This document shows, piece after piece, positions 1-5,936 of a stretch of DNA of 6,317 nt. Numbering within the stretch: position 1 is the stretch's first letter; each line of letters begins with the position of its first letter. The stretch lies in contig JAQVQT010000108.1 in assembly GCA_028701435.1 (NCBI GenBank), forward strand, positions 1-6,317, written 5' to 3'. The notes under the pieces are model-generated. The model did not search any database. It had not been told where the DNA came from and saw nothing but the letters and a program-made list of their open reading frames with translations. The stretch is from Smithellaceae bacterium. Its GTDB lineage: Bacteria > Desulfobacterota > Syntrophia > Syntrophales > Smithellaceae. Both the position numbers and the translations under genes were made by a program.

Positions 1-743
1 TTCACCGACATCTCGCTGATTTCGTCGAGGAACACGGTGCCGAACCGGGCCAGCTCGAACTTGCCCAGCTTGCGCGCGATGGCGCCGGTAAAGGACCCCT
101 TTTCGTGGCCGAACAACTCCGATTCCAAAAGGGTCTCCACGATGGCGGAGCAGTTCACGGCGATAAACGGTTCGTCCGGAGAGGTGTTGTTGTGAATCAC
201 CTTGGCGATCAATTCCTTGCCGGTGCCGCTTTCTCCATGAATCAGCACCGTCGTTCGGCTCTGGGAAACGGTGCCGATCGTCTTGAAAATTTCCCGCATC
301 TCGTTGCCGGTGCCGATGATGTCCCCCACCCGGAAATTGCGCGACGGCTCCATCAGAAGCCCGTCGATTTTTTTCTCCATCTCCAGGGATTTCAGGGCTT
401 TCTTGATCGCCAGGTCCAGTTCGTCGACATTGACCGGTTTGTGAATATAGTCGAAGGCGCCGCCCTTCATGGCGTTGATCGTCGTTTCCATATCGTGAAA
501 AGCGGTGATCATGATCACCTTGACGTTTTCATTTTCTTCCTTAAGATCCTCCAGAACGGCAAACCCATCCACGTCCGGCAGGCGGATGTCCAGAATAACG
601 ACGTCTGAAGGCTCCTGGACGTATTTATTCAGGCCGTCGGTGCCGGTCAGCGCCGTCCGGACGCTGTACCCCTCTTCGGTTAAATACAAATCCAGTGTTT
701 CCGCAATGGATGCATCGTCATCAATCACCAGAATACTCGCCAT
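1..743 (-). CDS. Sigma-54-dependent response regulator, NtrC family (partial, C-terminal part outside window)
   Basis: This is the cytoplasmic output partner of the kinase encoded just upstream: a phosphorylation-controlled AAA+ ATPase that remodels sigma-54 RNA polymerase. 247 complete codons are visible. An N-terminal receiver domain (about residues 1-118) has the acidic pocket D8-D10, the likely phosphoacceptor D52 in [10 protein letters not shown]80 and K102 (HKP). The AAA+ domain starts near 140, with Walker A GESGTGKE (170-177), the sigma-54 contact loop GSFTGA (216-221; the commonest form is GAFTGA) and Walker B VFLDE ending at D240/E241. The rest of the AAA+ domain and the expected Fis-type helix-turn-helix lie beyond position 1. 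The ATG at 743 is chosen because GAAGG sits 8 nt before it; an in-frame ATG at 749 would be too close to that site. It follows the kinase gene by 76 nt on the same strand, so the two are probably one operon. Family assignment is firm; the target genes are inferred. Confidence 0.96.
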   Translation of the reverse strand, partial: MASILVIDDDASIAETLDLYLTEEGYSVRTALTGTDGLNKYVQEPSDVVILDIRLPDVDGFAVLEDLKEENENVKVIMITAFHDMETTINAMKGGAFDYIHKPVNVDELDLAIKKALKSLEMEKKIDGLLMEPSRNFRVGDIIGTGNEMREIFKTIGTVSQSRTTVLIHGESGTGKELIAKVIHNNTSPDEPFIAVNCSAIVETLLESELFGHEKGSFTGAIARKLGKFELARFGTVFLDEISEMSV

Positions 744-819
744 AGTCATAACCTTCGCTCATTGCCCGGAGGCGCGCTTTTTTTCGGGGCTTCAGGATTC
801 CCCCGTTGAAACCGATCCG

Positions 820-3390
820 TCATTTCGTGCAGGGCAATGTAACGCAAACTTTCGTGCCCTTGCCTTTCTCGCTGATAATCTCCAGTTTCCCCTGGTGTAC
901 TTCCACAATCTTCAGAACCTGCGACAAGCCGAGGCCCGTCCCGTATTTCTTCTTGGTAAAAAACGGATTGTACAGATGAGGCATATCCGCATCATCGATG
1001 CCGCAGCCGTCGTCTTCCACGACCACCAGCACGGAAGGCGGCCGGGATCCGATGCTGCGGGCGTAAATGTGAATGAGGCCGCCGTCTTCCATCGCCTCCA
1101 CGGCGTTGCGGATGATATTGACAAAAGCGTCCGTAATCATCGCCACATCCACGCTCACCGCGGGAACGTCCTGAGTATCCAGGGTAATATTAATTCTTTT
1201 GTCCTGAATAATCTGTTCGGAAAGAGCCACCGCCTGCTCCAGAACTTTCGCGAGATCAACCGACTCGATTTTGGGCTCCATGGGCTTGGCAAACACCAGA
1301 ACATTGTTCACCAGCTCTTCGAGGTGTTCGACTTCCTTTTGCGCGATTTTAAACCGCTTCAGATCATTGCCTTCCGGTTTGATGCGTTTTTCCAGGATCT
1401 GCAGGCTCATCTTGATGGACGAGAGCGGATTGCGGATTTCGTGGGCAATGCCGGCGGAAAGCTGACCCAGTGCCGCAAGCTTCTGGCTGCTGTAAAGTTT
1501 CTTCTCCAGGTTCTTAAACTCGGTGATGTCTCTTTGCACCAGGATGTAATGGTCAGTCCCGATCACCGGGGATGTTGTCACCATTAAATTCACTTTGCGC
1601 CCGTCCTGGGCGACCGTTTCGATTTCATAGGGGGAGTAGATTCCCCGCTTGGCGTCCTCCCACTTGGAAACGACAAAATCGGCGTTTTCCGGCGCGACAA
1701 ATTCCAGGAAATGCCTTCCGCGGAACTCATTTTTGGGCTTCTTCAGCCCCCAACTGATAAAGTTGATGACGCCGTCTTTGTCCAGCTCATAGATTTTATC
1801 CGGCAGGCTTCTGACGATGGATTGCATGTAATTCAGCAAGCCTTCGATCTCTTTCCTCAGTTCGATGTTTTCCGCCAGTTCATTCTGCAGCGTCTCGGCG
1901 TATTCCTGCAGGCTGCGCGTCAGCTCCTGCTCGCGCGAGATGTCCTGAAGAGTTTCGATCGCCGCGATGATGTTTCCGTCCTCGTCATAAATCGGCGCCG
2001 CGAGGAAATACATATACCGGCTGCGGCCGCCAAGGTTTTCATAATAATCATAGGCTTCATAGGCGCCCAGCACCTTTTCCGATTTTTTGACTTTTTTGGC
2101 GCTGTAGTACTTGTTGAGCGCGTCAATGTCGGGGTCGATGATCAAGTCGGCCACCATGGGCCTTTTGACGGGATAAAACGCCCGGTAATGCCCGTCCGTC
2201 CCCAGCGTATCCTCCGCCGATTGCCCCGTCAACTCCACACAGGCCCTGTTCCACAGAATCACCTGATGCTCTTTGTTGATCACGAAACTGGGAATGGGCG
2301 ATCCTTCGATGATGCCCTCGATCGTTTTCTTTTCCCGAAGCAGCTTTTCCTGCCAGGTTTCACGCTCCTTCAGCCGCTCCTGCACCTCCCGCATCCGCAA
2401 TCGCCTTCCCTCGCGGAACGCGTAGAAAATGCCGACGATCACCAGGATCAACATCAGCAAAAACGCGCTGAACATGGTGTAAAGAAATGTTGTGCGCACG
2501 GGCGCAACAACGTCGGCGTAGGGAGCGCTCACCATCACGAACCAGTGGTTTCCGGCAACCTGAAACGGATAGTAGGCAATGACGCTTCTTTGCAGGGCGT
2601 CGCCGCGCTGCAAAATTCTCGCATCAATGTGCCTGCCGCCTTCCGGCGAGAAGGTGATCACGTTTTTCCGGCTGTCCTGGACGAGATCGCCGGTGTTTTT
2701 GCCGATGTAGGGGGAATAAGGATGCATGATGATCTGCCCCCGGTCATTGACCAGCCACAGATCGCCCAGCCGGTTTTCCTGAATTTGCCTTTCTCCGGCA
2801 TGGACCAGCGCGGCCAGAGAAAACGACACCATCCAGGCACCGTTAAAAATATGACCCTCGCGCCAGAGGGGATACCCCCATATCAAGTACCAGTCCTGCT
2901 TTTGGGTCGGGGAGCCGCCGGAGCCCGCCCTGGATAAAGCCAGATTCAAATACTGCCTTTTCTGAATTTTCAGGCTTTGGAAATGGGGAATCAAATCGAC
3001 GCGGGGCAGCGCATCCTGCGACAGAACGCTCCGGACGCGCTCCCGGGCGTCGAATACCAGCACGGCATCGATCGTATTTCCCCAAACGGAATGAAGAATT
3101 TCGATTTTCCGATGGTCTTGCGGCGACAGGATTTTCCCGTTGGGATCAAAATAGGAAAACAGGGCGACGTTTCTTTCGACCTGTGAAAGAATTTCCGTCA
3201 TTCGGGCGGCGGCGTTTTGAGCGGACGCCAGTTGCTGGCGGCTGAACAAATCAGCCATCTCCTTTTCCCGCGCGTTGTTTACGGTCAAAGCCAACAGAAG
3301 GATCAGGAGGATCACAACGAGACTGGTTAACCAGATGCGCAGACTGAACGCTTGACGCATAAATCGGTATGAGTTTCTCAGCAAGGCCAC
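820..3390 (-). CDS. Membrane sensor histidine kinase: dCache - TM - PAS - PAS - HisKA - HATPase
   Basis: The product is an 856-residue NtrB/AtoS-like kinase that should sense an extracytoplasmic ligand and phosphorylate the downstream regulator. TM1 spans about 19-37 and TM2 about 301-323, enclosing a roughly 260-residue periplasmic domain that reads as a double Cache domain (for example DLWLVNDRGQIIMHP near 210-224). A coiled linker (about 325-355) leads to a PAS domain (about 352-485) and a second PAS (about 520-630). HisKA follows with phosphoacceptor H650 in AHEIRNPL. The ATPase domain shows the N box (NIIRNAVEA, N762), G1 (EDDGCGID, D793), F box (NPFFTKK, 808-814) and G2 (GTGLGL, 817-822), so it appears catalytically complete. 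The start is a GTG at 3390, only 6 nt after the stop of the small upstream gene; AAGGA lies about 13 nt before it, which is rather long. An ATG ten codons in lacks a ribosome site. There is no HAMP domain or C-terminal receiver. The ligand cannot be read from the sequence. Confidence 0.96.
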   Translation of the reverse strand: MALLRNSYRFMRQAFSLRIWLTSLVVILLILLLALTVNNAREKEMADLFSRQQLASAQNAAARMTEILSQVERNVALFSYFDPNGKILSPQDHRKIEILHSVWGNTIDAVLVFDARERVRSVLSQDALPRVDLIPHFQSLKIQKRQYLNLALSRAGSGGSPTQKQDWYLIWGYPLWREGHIFNGAWMVSFSLAALVHAGERQIQENRLGDLWLVNDRGQIIMHPYSPYIGKNTGDLVQDSRKNVITFSPEGGRHIDARILQRGDALQRSVIAYYPFQVAGNHWFVMVSAPYADVVAPVRTTFLYTMFSAFLLMLILVIVGIFYAFREGRRLRMREVQERLKERETWQEKLLREKKTIEGIIEGSPIPSFVINKEHQVILWNRACVELTGQSAEDTLGTDGHYRAFYPVKRPMVADLIIDPDIDALNKYYSAKKVKKSEKVLGAYEAYDYYENLGGRSRYMYFLAAPIYDEDGNIIAAIETLQDISREQELTRSLQEYAETLQNELAENIELRKEIEGLLNYMQSIVRSLPDKIYELDKDGVINFISWGLKKPKNEFRGRHFLEFVAPENADFVVSKWEDAKRGIYSPYEIETVAQDGRKVNLMVTTSPVIGTDHYILVQRDITEFKNLEKKLYSSQKLAALGQLSAGIAHEIRNPLSSIKMSLQILEKRIKPEGNDLKRFKIAQKEVEHLEELVNNVLVFAKPMEPKIESVDLAKVLEQAVALSEQIIQDKRINITLDTQDVPAVSVDVAMITDAFVNIIRNAVEAMEDGGLIHIYARSIGSRPPSVLVVVEDDGCGIDDADMPHLYNPFFTKKKYGTGLGLSQVLKIVEVHQGKLEIISEKGKGTKVCVTLPCTK

Positions 3391-3396
3391 TGAATT

Positions 3397-3570
3397 TTAA
3401 TTTTCCTTATGCTTTTCTTTTTGCGACTGCCAAATGCCGAATACAACATAAACCAGAACCGCCGCCGTGAGCGAAATCAGCAGTTTTGCCAGACCGCTCT
3501 CCATTTTTAAAAGATAAGAACAAATCAGCCAGACAACCGGATAAGTGACAACCGTTAACAGCTCCTGCAT
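3397..3570 (-). CDS. Small two-helix membrane protein, first gene of the sensor kinase operon
   Basis: This 57-residue protein is not recognised as a known family. It has two hydrophobic segments (about residues 4-21 and 27-47) separated by a short loop (KMESG), and a charged, lysine-rich C-terminus (QKEKHKEN). The ATG at 3570 is chosen because GAGGGG stands 4 nt before it; the frame is open for 26 more codons upstream, but that extension is polar, lacks a comparable ribosome site and would run through the predicted promoter. Its stop lies 6 nt before the GTG of the kinase, so translation of the two is probably coupled. The location suggests a small partner or modulator of the kinase, by analogy with other small membrane proteins that act on sensor kinases, but nothing in the sequence proves this. 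It does not look like AtpI despite the nearby atpE. Confidence 0.75.
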   Translation of the reverse strand: MQELLTVVTYPVVWLICSYLLKMESGLAKLLISLTAAVLVYVVFGIWQSQKEKHKEN

Positions 3571-3618
3571 AATGCCCCTCTGTGATCCATGATAAAGACT
3601 CTTTGATGTCCCATGATT

Positions 3619-3636
3619 TGGCACAAGTTCGTGGCA
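3619..3636. promoter_or_regulatory. Imperfect palindrome at the start region of the leftward promoter
   Basis: The 18-bp segment TGGCACAAGTTCGTGGCA is an imperfect dyad: its outer six-base arms match except at one position. It covers the region just downstream of the predicted -10 box, where a repressor or autoregulator could bind. Evidence is only symmetry and position. The plus-strand TGGCAC could suggest a -24 element, but no GC lies at the right distance. Confidence 0.25.
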
Positions 3637-3664
3637 TCGTAACGACATTGATTCAAAATTTCAA
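3636..3664 (-). promoter_or_regulatory. Candidate sigma-70 promoter for the leftward two-component operon
   Basis: Read on the minus strand, TTGAAA (3664-3659, 5 of 6 matches to TTGACA) is separated by 17 nt from TACGAT (3641-3636, 4 of 6 matches to TATAAT). Transcription would begin near 3629, about 60 nt before the ATG at 3570. No sigma-54 element was found on this strand here, so the sensor operon is likely expressed from a housekeeping-type promoter. Spacing is ideal but the -10 box is only moderate. Confidence 0.5.
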
Positions 3665-3728
3665 CTGAAATATCAAAAAGGTTTTTCACGCGGATTTGCG
3701 GACGGGAAGTTCCTTGCCCGTTCGCGAC

Positions 3729-3782
3729 CGTTTAATGTTTTATGGCAAGCCGTTGAACAAAACATTAAACGCGGCGTTTAAT
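3729..3782. promoter_or_regulatory. Cluster of CGTTTAAT palindromes, probable activator or regulator binding sites
   Basis: The 8-mer CGTTTAAT occurs at 3729-3736 and 3775-3782, and its reverse complement at 3764-3771. The last two form a perfect 19-bp dyad, ATTAAACGCGGCGTTTAAT (3764-3782, 8-bp arms, 3-bp centre). The first copy and the inverted copy belong to a longer perfect inverted repeat with 13-bp arms (3729-3741 and 3759-3771) and a 17-nt spacer. A looser copy, CGTTGAAC, lies at 3751-3758, giving spacings of 22 and 24 bp between same-direction copies. The size and symmetry of the 19-bp dyad suit a dimeric Fis-type helix-turn-helix activator. Its centre lies about 207 bp upstream of the predicted sigma-54 start, within the range for enhancer-like sites. 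The assignment to the neighbouring regulator is inference. Confidence 0.55.
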
Positions 3783-3872
3783 TCTCCCCCTCTTCGGCGT
3801 CACACAGAAAATGAAAAAGCATTTCCCTTGCACTTTTCTCACACCGGGCGCCGAAAGGGAAGGAACAGGAAT

Positions 3873-3886
3873 CTCAATAAATTGAG
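3873..3886. promoter_or_regulatory. Perfect 14-bp palindrome CTCAATAAATTGAG, candidate operator or upstream activator site
   Basis: Two 6-bp arms flank an AA centre. The centre lies about 100 bp upstream of the predicted sigma-54 transcription start, a classic distance for activators of this class. It is an alternative or additional site to the CGTTTAAT cluster. A short AT-rich palindrome can arise by chance, so this is weaker evidence. Confidence 0.35.
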
Positions 3887-3890
3887 CTGT

Positions 3891-3929
3891 CTGCCGGAAT
3901 TTGCAAGCGGCGTCGATTCGCTGCCGGAA
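3891..3929. repeat. Direct 9-bp repeat CTGCCGGAA, 30 bp apart
   Basis: Exact copies stand at 3891-3899 and 3921-3929, a spacing close to three helical turns, between the 14-bp palindrome and the sigma-54 promoter. Equal helical phasing is compatible with protein binding sites on one face of the DNA, but function is unproven. Confidence 0.35.
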
Positions 3930-3953
3930 AACAAACCCTTTGTATTATAACCA

Positions 3954-3969
3954 TGGCACATCTCATGCA
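3954..3969 (+). promoter_or_regulatory. Sigma-54 (-24/-12) promoter for the atpE-like/Cache operon
   Basis: TGGCACATCTCATGCA matches the sigma-54 consensus TGGCACG-N4-TTGCA closely. The -24 element TGGCAC is complete, and the invariant GG (3955-3956) and GC (3967-3968) have exactly the required spacing. The deviations are A for G after TGGCAC and A for the first T of TTGCA. Transcription should start about 12 nt after the GC, near 3980, giving a leader of about 100 nt before the ATG at 4079. It is the only such element seen in the divergent region and points toward the c-subunit gene, while a sigma-54 activator gene lies in the divergent operon. No convincing sigma-70 promoter was seen for this operon. 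Confidence 0.75.
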
Positions 3970-3996
3970 TTAGCGTCGAGCCGATTGATGTTAATT

Positions 3997-4040
3997 CTTC
4001 TTTGCGAGCCCTGGATAATGTGCTATGGAGCGCAAAAAAG
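3997..4040 (+). other. Leader hairpin in the atpE-like mRNA
   Basis: CTTCTTTGCG (3997-4006) can pair with CGCAAAAAAG (4031-4040) with one C/A mismatch, closing a 24-nt loop. It lies inside the predicted 5' leader and ends about 25 nt before the ribosome binding site, so it does not hide it. It could stabilise the messenger or bind a regulator. There is no U-run after it on the plus strand, so it is not a terminator for this direction. Confidence 0.3.
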
Positions 4041-4078
4041 GAACACAATAAACAATATGTCATGAAAGGAGTCAAATA

Positions 4079-4456
4079 ATGTCACACAAACATGGAAAAA
4101 CAATTTTAACGGTCTTCACATCGGTAGCGGCTATGCTGCTTTCGAGCCAATTTGCCTTTGCGGCGGACGCGATTCCGGTTGGCGGCGAATCCTACATTAA
4201 GGTGATCTTTGTGGTCGGCGCCATGATCGGAGCGGGTCTGGCCATCGGCCTGGGCGCCATCGGCGCGGGCGCGGGCATTGGTAATGCGGCAAACGGCGCC
4301 TGCCAGGCGGTGGGAAGAAACCCCGGCGTTCAGGGCAAAATCATGATGGTGATGCTCGTCGGTATGGCCATGGCTGAATCGATCGCCATTTACGCTCTGG
4401 TTATTGCTCTGATCTTATTGTATGCCAACCCCTTCAAGCCTTTCTTTTTGGGTTAA
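4079..4456 (+). CDS. atpE: F-type ATP synthase c subunit with signal peptide (standalone atpE)
   Basis: This is the ring-forming, ion-carrying proteolipid of the membrane F0 rotor. The 125-residue product is longer than the usual 75-90 because of an N-terminal signal peptide with likely cleavage after AFA-28, leaving about 97 residues. Helix 1 (about 40-76) carries the glycine packing repeat (G62, G64, G66, G68). The polar loop RNPG (80-83) faces F1, and helix 2 (about 88-116) carries the ion-binding carboxylate E100 in MAESIAIY, followed by the typical ALILLYANPF end. The glutamine used for sodium binding in Ilyobacter-type rings aligns with I67, so protons are more likely the coupling ion, although S101 and Y105 are kept. 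The ATG is preceded by AAAGGAG at 7 nt. No atpB, atpF or F1 gene lies in the window. It shares a probable sigma-54-driven transcript with the Cache gene 51 nt downstream. Whether it is the cell's only c subunit cannot be told here. Confidence 0.92.
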   Translation: MSHKHGKTILTVFTSVAAMLLSSQFAFAADAIPVGGESYIKVIFVVGAMIGAGLAIGLGAIGAGAGIGNAANGACQAVGRNPGVQGKIMMVMLVGMAMAESIAIYALVIALILLYANPFKPFFLG

Positions 4457-4468
4457 TGTTTCAGGGAA

Positions 4469-4500
4469 GTTAACTACAAAATTAACCTAGGTTAGGGGGA
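4469..4500 (+). other. Intercistronic TTAAC repeats and ribosome site of the Cache gene
   Basis: GTTAA (4469-4473), TTAAC (4482-4486) and GTTA (4491-4494) allow two mutually exclusive small RNA hairpins. One pairs 4469-4473 with 4482-4486; the other pairs TAAC with GTTA across a CTAG loop (the DNA palindrome TAACCTAGGTTA, 4483-4494). The second directly abuts the AGGGGGA ribosome site (about 4494-4500), 8 nt before the ATG at 4508. This could lower translation of the second gene relative to the c subunit, but the stems are short. Confidence 0.3.
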
Positions 4501-4507
4501 AATCATA

Positions 4508-5821
4508 ATGTCACAAACTAAAGATAAGAAGTCATTACCTGTTGCAGGCGTATTCTTCCTGCTGATTGTAATCCCCTTATCACTGATGGCGTTTTTAATC
4601 GCTAACGGCATGTTTAAACTGGGGGTTACCATAAAAGAAAGGGCCGTTAACGTTCTTGATGTCAAGTCTCAGGAAGATATTAAAGCAAGGGCCATCAACA
4701 CGGCAAATCAGGTTACCAATCTCCTCATGGAAAGCAAGAAAGATTTGCAGGTTGCAACCATCATTCCCTCGACAGAAGCAGTCTACAAGCAGTTTGTTGC
4801 TGAAAATAAAGCGCCGCTCTGGGTCAAGAAAGACGGCAAAGTCCAGCAGGTGCTGACACCGCTGTACAAGGAAATTGCCCTGATTGACAAAAACGGCTAC
4901 GAAAGAATTAAAATCGTAGACGGTCAGGCGGCGCCGGCGGGAAAACTGGTTGACGTAAGCAAGCCGGCCAATACCACCTACAAAAGCGAAGATTATTTTG
5001 CCAAAACAAAAAATCTGAACCGGGGTGAAGTCTATGTGTCTCCGGTCACCGGCTGGTATGTGAGCAAAGCGGCCTTCAATAAGGGAGAAAGGTTCAACGG
5101 CGTCGTGCGTTTTGCAACGCCGGTGTTCAATCAGGATGGTTTTTCCGGGATGATCGTGCTGTCCCTGGACTACCGCCACCTGGGCCAGATCACCGATCAG
5201 TTGATCCCCACGCAGGCGGAACGGGTGTTTGAAACGGATGCTTCCTCCGGTAATTACGCCTACATGTTTGATTACCGCGGCAACGCGATCGCGCACCCGA
5301 ACGATTTTCATATCGTGGGGCTGAATCCGGACGGAACGCCTGTTCCAACCATCACGCAGCAAAACGTAAAAGAACTGACGGACAAAGGCGCCGACGCCCT
5401 GAACATCATCCAGGCCGGTTTCCTGGATCCCAATTTAACGGCTCTTGCGAAAGAGACGGCAGAGGGAAAAACAGGATTCAAGACGTATAAATTATTTGGA
5501 ATGACAAAGTTCGTCGCTTATGCGCCGATCAAATTTTACGCGTCCAATATTCCTGAGCCCGCCGGTTTCGGATGGGTCTGCCTGGGCGTGGAAGTCGAGA
5601 AATACAACGAAGCGGCCTTAAAGGTCTCTCAGAACATCGAGAAGGAATCCAAGGCCTGGACGGCCACCGTCATTCTGGTGCTCATCGTGGCCATGGTGAT
5701 CCTGTTCTTCATCATGCTGATTCTGGTGCGCGGAATTTCCCGCTCCATTCAGTCGGAAGTTCCGGAAGGCTCGGAAGGAGAGCTGGCGGGACTGAATGAC
5801 GACGACGATGACGACAAATAA
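4508..5821 (+). CDS. Membrane-anchored double-Cache sensor protein without an output domain
   Basis: The 437-residue product has one membrane helix near each end (about 11-33 and 384-407) and a large extracytoplasmic region between them. That region resembles a double Cache (PAS-like) ligand-binding domain: first module about 45-235 (RGEVYVSPVTGWYVS at 172-186, VLSLDY at 217-222), second about 245-365 (YMFDYRGNAIAHP, then GFGWVCLGVEV). Such domains usually sit in front of HAMP, methyl-acceptor, kinase or cyclase modules. Here the sequence after the second helix begins like a HAMP domain (RGISRSIQ) but stops after 30 cytosolic residues in an acidic tail of six Asp and a Lys. No frameshift is evident: the stop is followed by a proper terminator, so the short form looks genuine. 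The ATG has AGGGGGA 8 nt upstream. It is downstream of atpE in one likely operon. A role as ligand receptor for another membrane protein is possible; the ligand is unknown. Confidence 0.85.
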   Translation: MSQTKDKKSLPVAGVFFLLIVIPLSLMAFLIANGMFKLGVTIKERAVNVLDVKSQEDIKARAINTANQVTNLLMESKKDLQVATIIPSTEAVYKQFVAENKAPLWVKKDGKVQQVLTPLYKEIALIDKNGYERIKIVDGQAAPAGKLVDVSKPANTTYKSEDYFAKTKNLNRGEVYVSPVTGWYVSKAAFNKGERFNGVVRFATPVFNQDGFSGMIVLSLDYRHLGQITDQLIPTQAERVFETDASSGNYAYMFDYRGNAIAHPNDFHIVGLNPDGTPVPTITQQNVKELTDKGADALNIIQAGFLDPNLTALAKETAEGKTGFKTYKLFGMTKFVAYAPIKFYASNIPEPAGFGWVCLGVEVEKYNEAALKVSQNIEKESKAWTATVILVLIVAMVILFFIMLILVRGISRSIQSEVPEGSEGELAGLNDDDDDDK

Positions 5822-5840
5822 GTAGCGAACCCTCATGAAC

Positions 5841-5874
5841 AAAAAGGCCGAATTTCGATTCGGCCTTTTTTATT
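5841..5874 (+). terminator. Strong intrinsic terminator after the Cache gene
   Basis: AAAAAGGCCGAAT (5841-5853) and ATTCGGCCTTTTT (5858-5870) form a perfect 13-bp stem closed by a TTCG loop, followed by more T-rich sequence (5871-5874). The A-run on the left means it could also act in the other direction. It ends the atpE/Cache transcript 20 nt after the stop codon and separates it from the next gene. Confidence 0.93.
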
Positions 5875-5936
5875 GACTGGACCATCACGGCTTTTTCTGA
5901 AGGTTGTTGAGAAATCTTGCTCATAAGGAGATCCGA

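Noticed and set aside
505..2937. Long plus-strand open frames (505-1587 and 1711-2937) opposite the response regulator and kinase genes
   Set aside because: They lie antisense to genes with complete conserved motifs, lack ribosome sites and show low-complexity His/Arg/Gln-rich translations typical of shadow frames.
3619..3636. TGGCAC on the plus strand as a second -24 element
   Set aside because: The nearest GC is two bases too far, so it cannot be a sigma-54 promoter.
3696..3950. 84-codon plus-strand frame in the divergent control region
   Set aside because: No ribosome site, no domain pattern, and it overlaps the palindromes; better explained as regulatory DNA.
3839..4075. 78-codon minus-strand frame before the c-subunit gene
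   Set aside because: It would be encoded across the sigma-54 promoter and leader, without a ribosome site or a family match; its hydrophobic start looks like chance.
4595..5362. 255-codon minus-strand frame opposite the Cache gene
   Set aside because: It is antisense to a well-supported gene, with no recognisable domain or ribosome site.
5876..5890. Possible sigma-54-like TGG...GC before the 69-residue protein
   Set aside because: The GG to GC spacing is one base too short and the sequence between lacks the GCAC core; spacing is strict for this promoter class.
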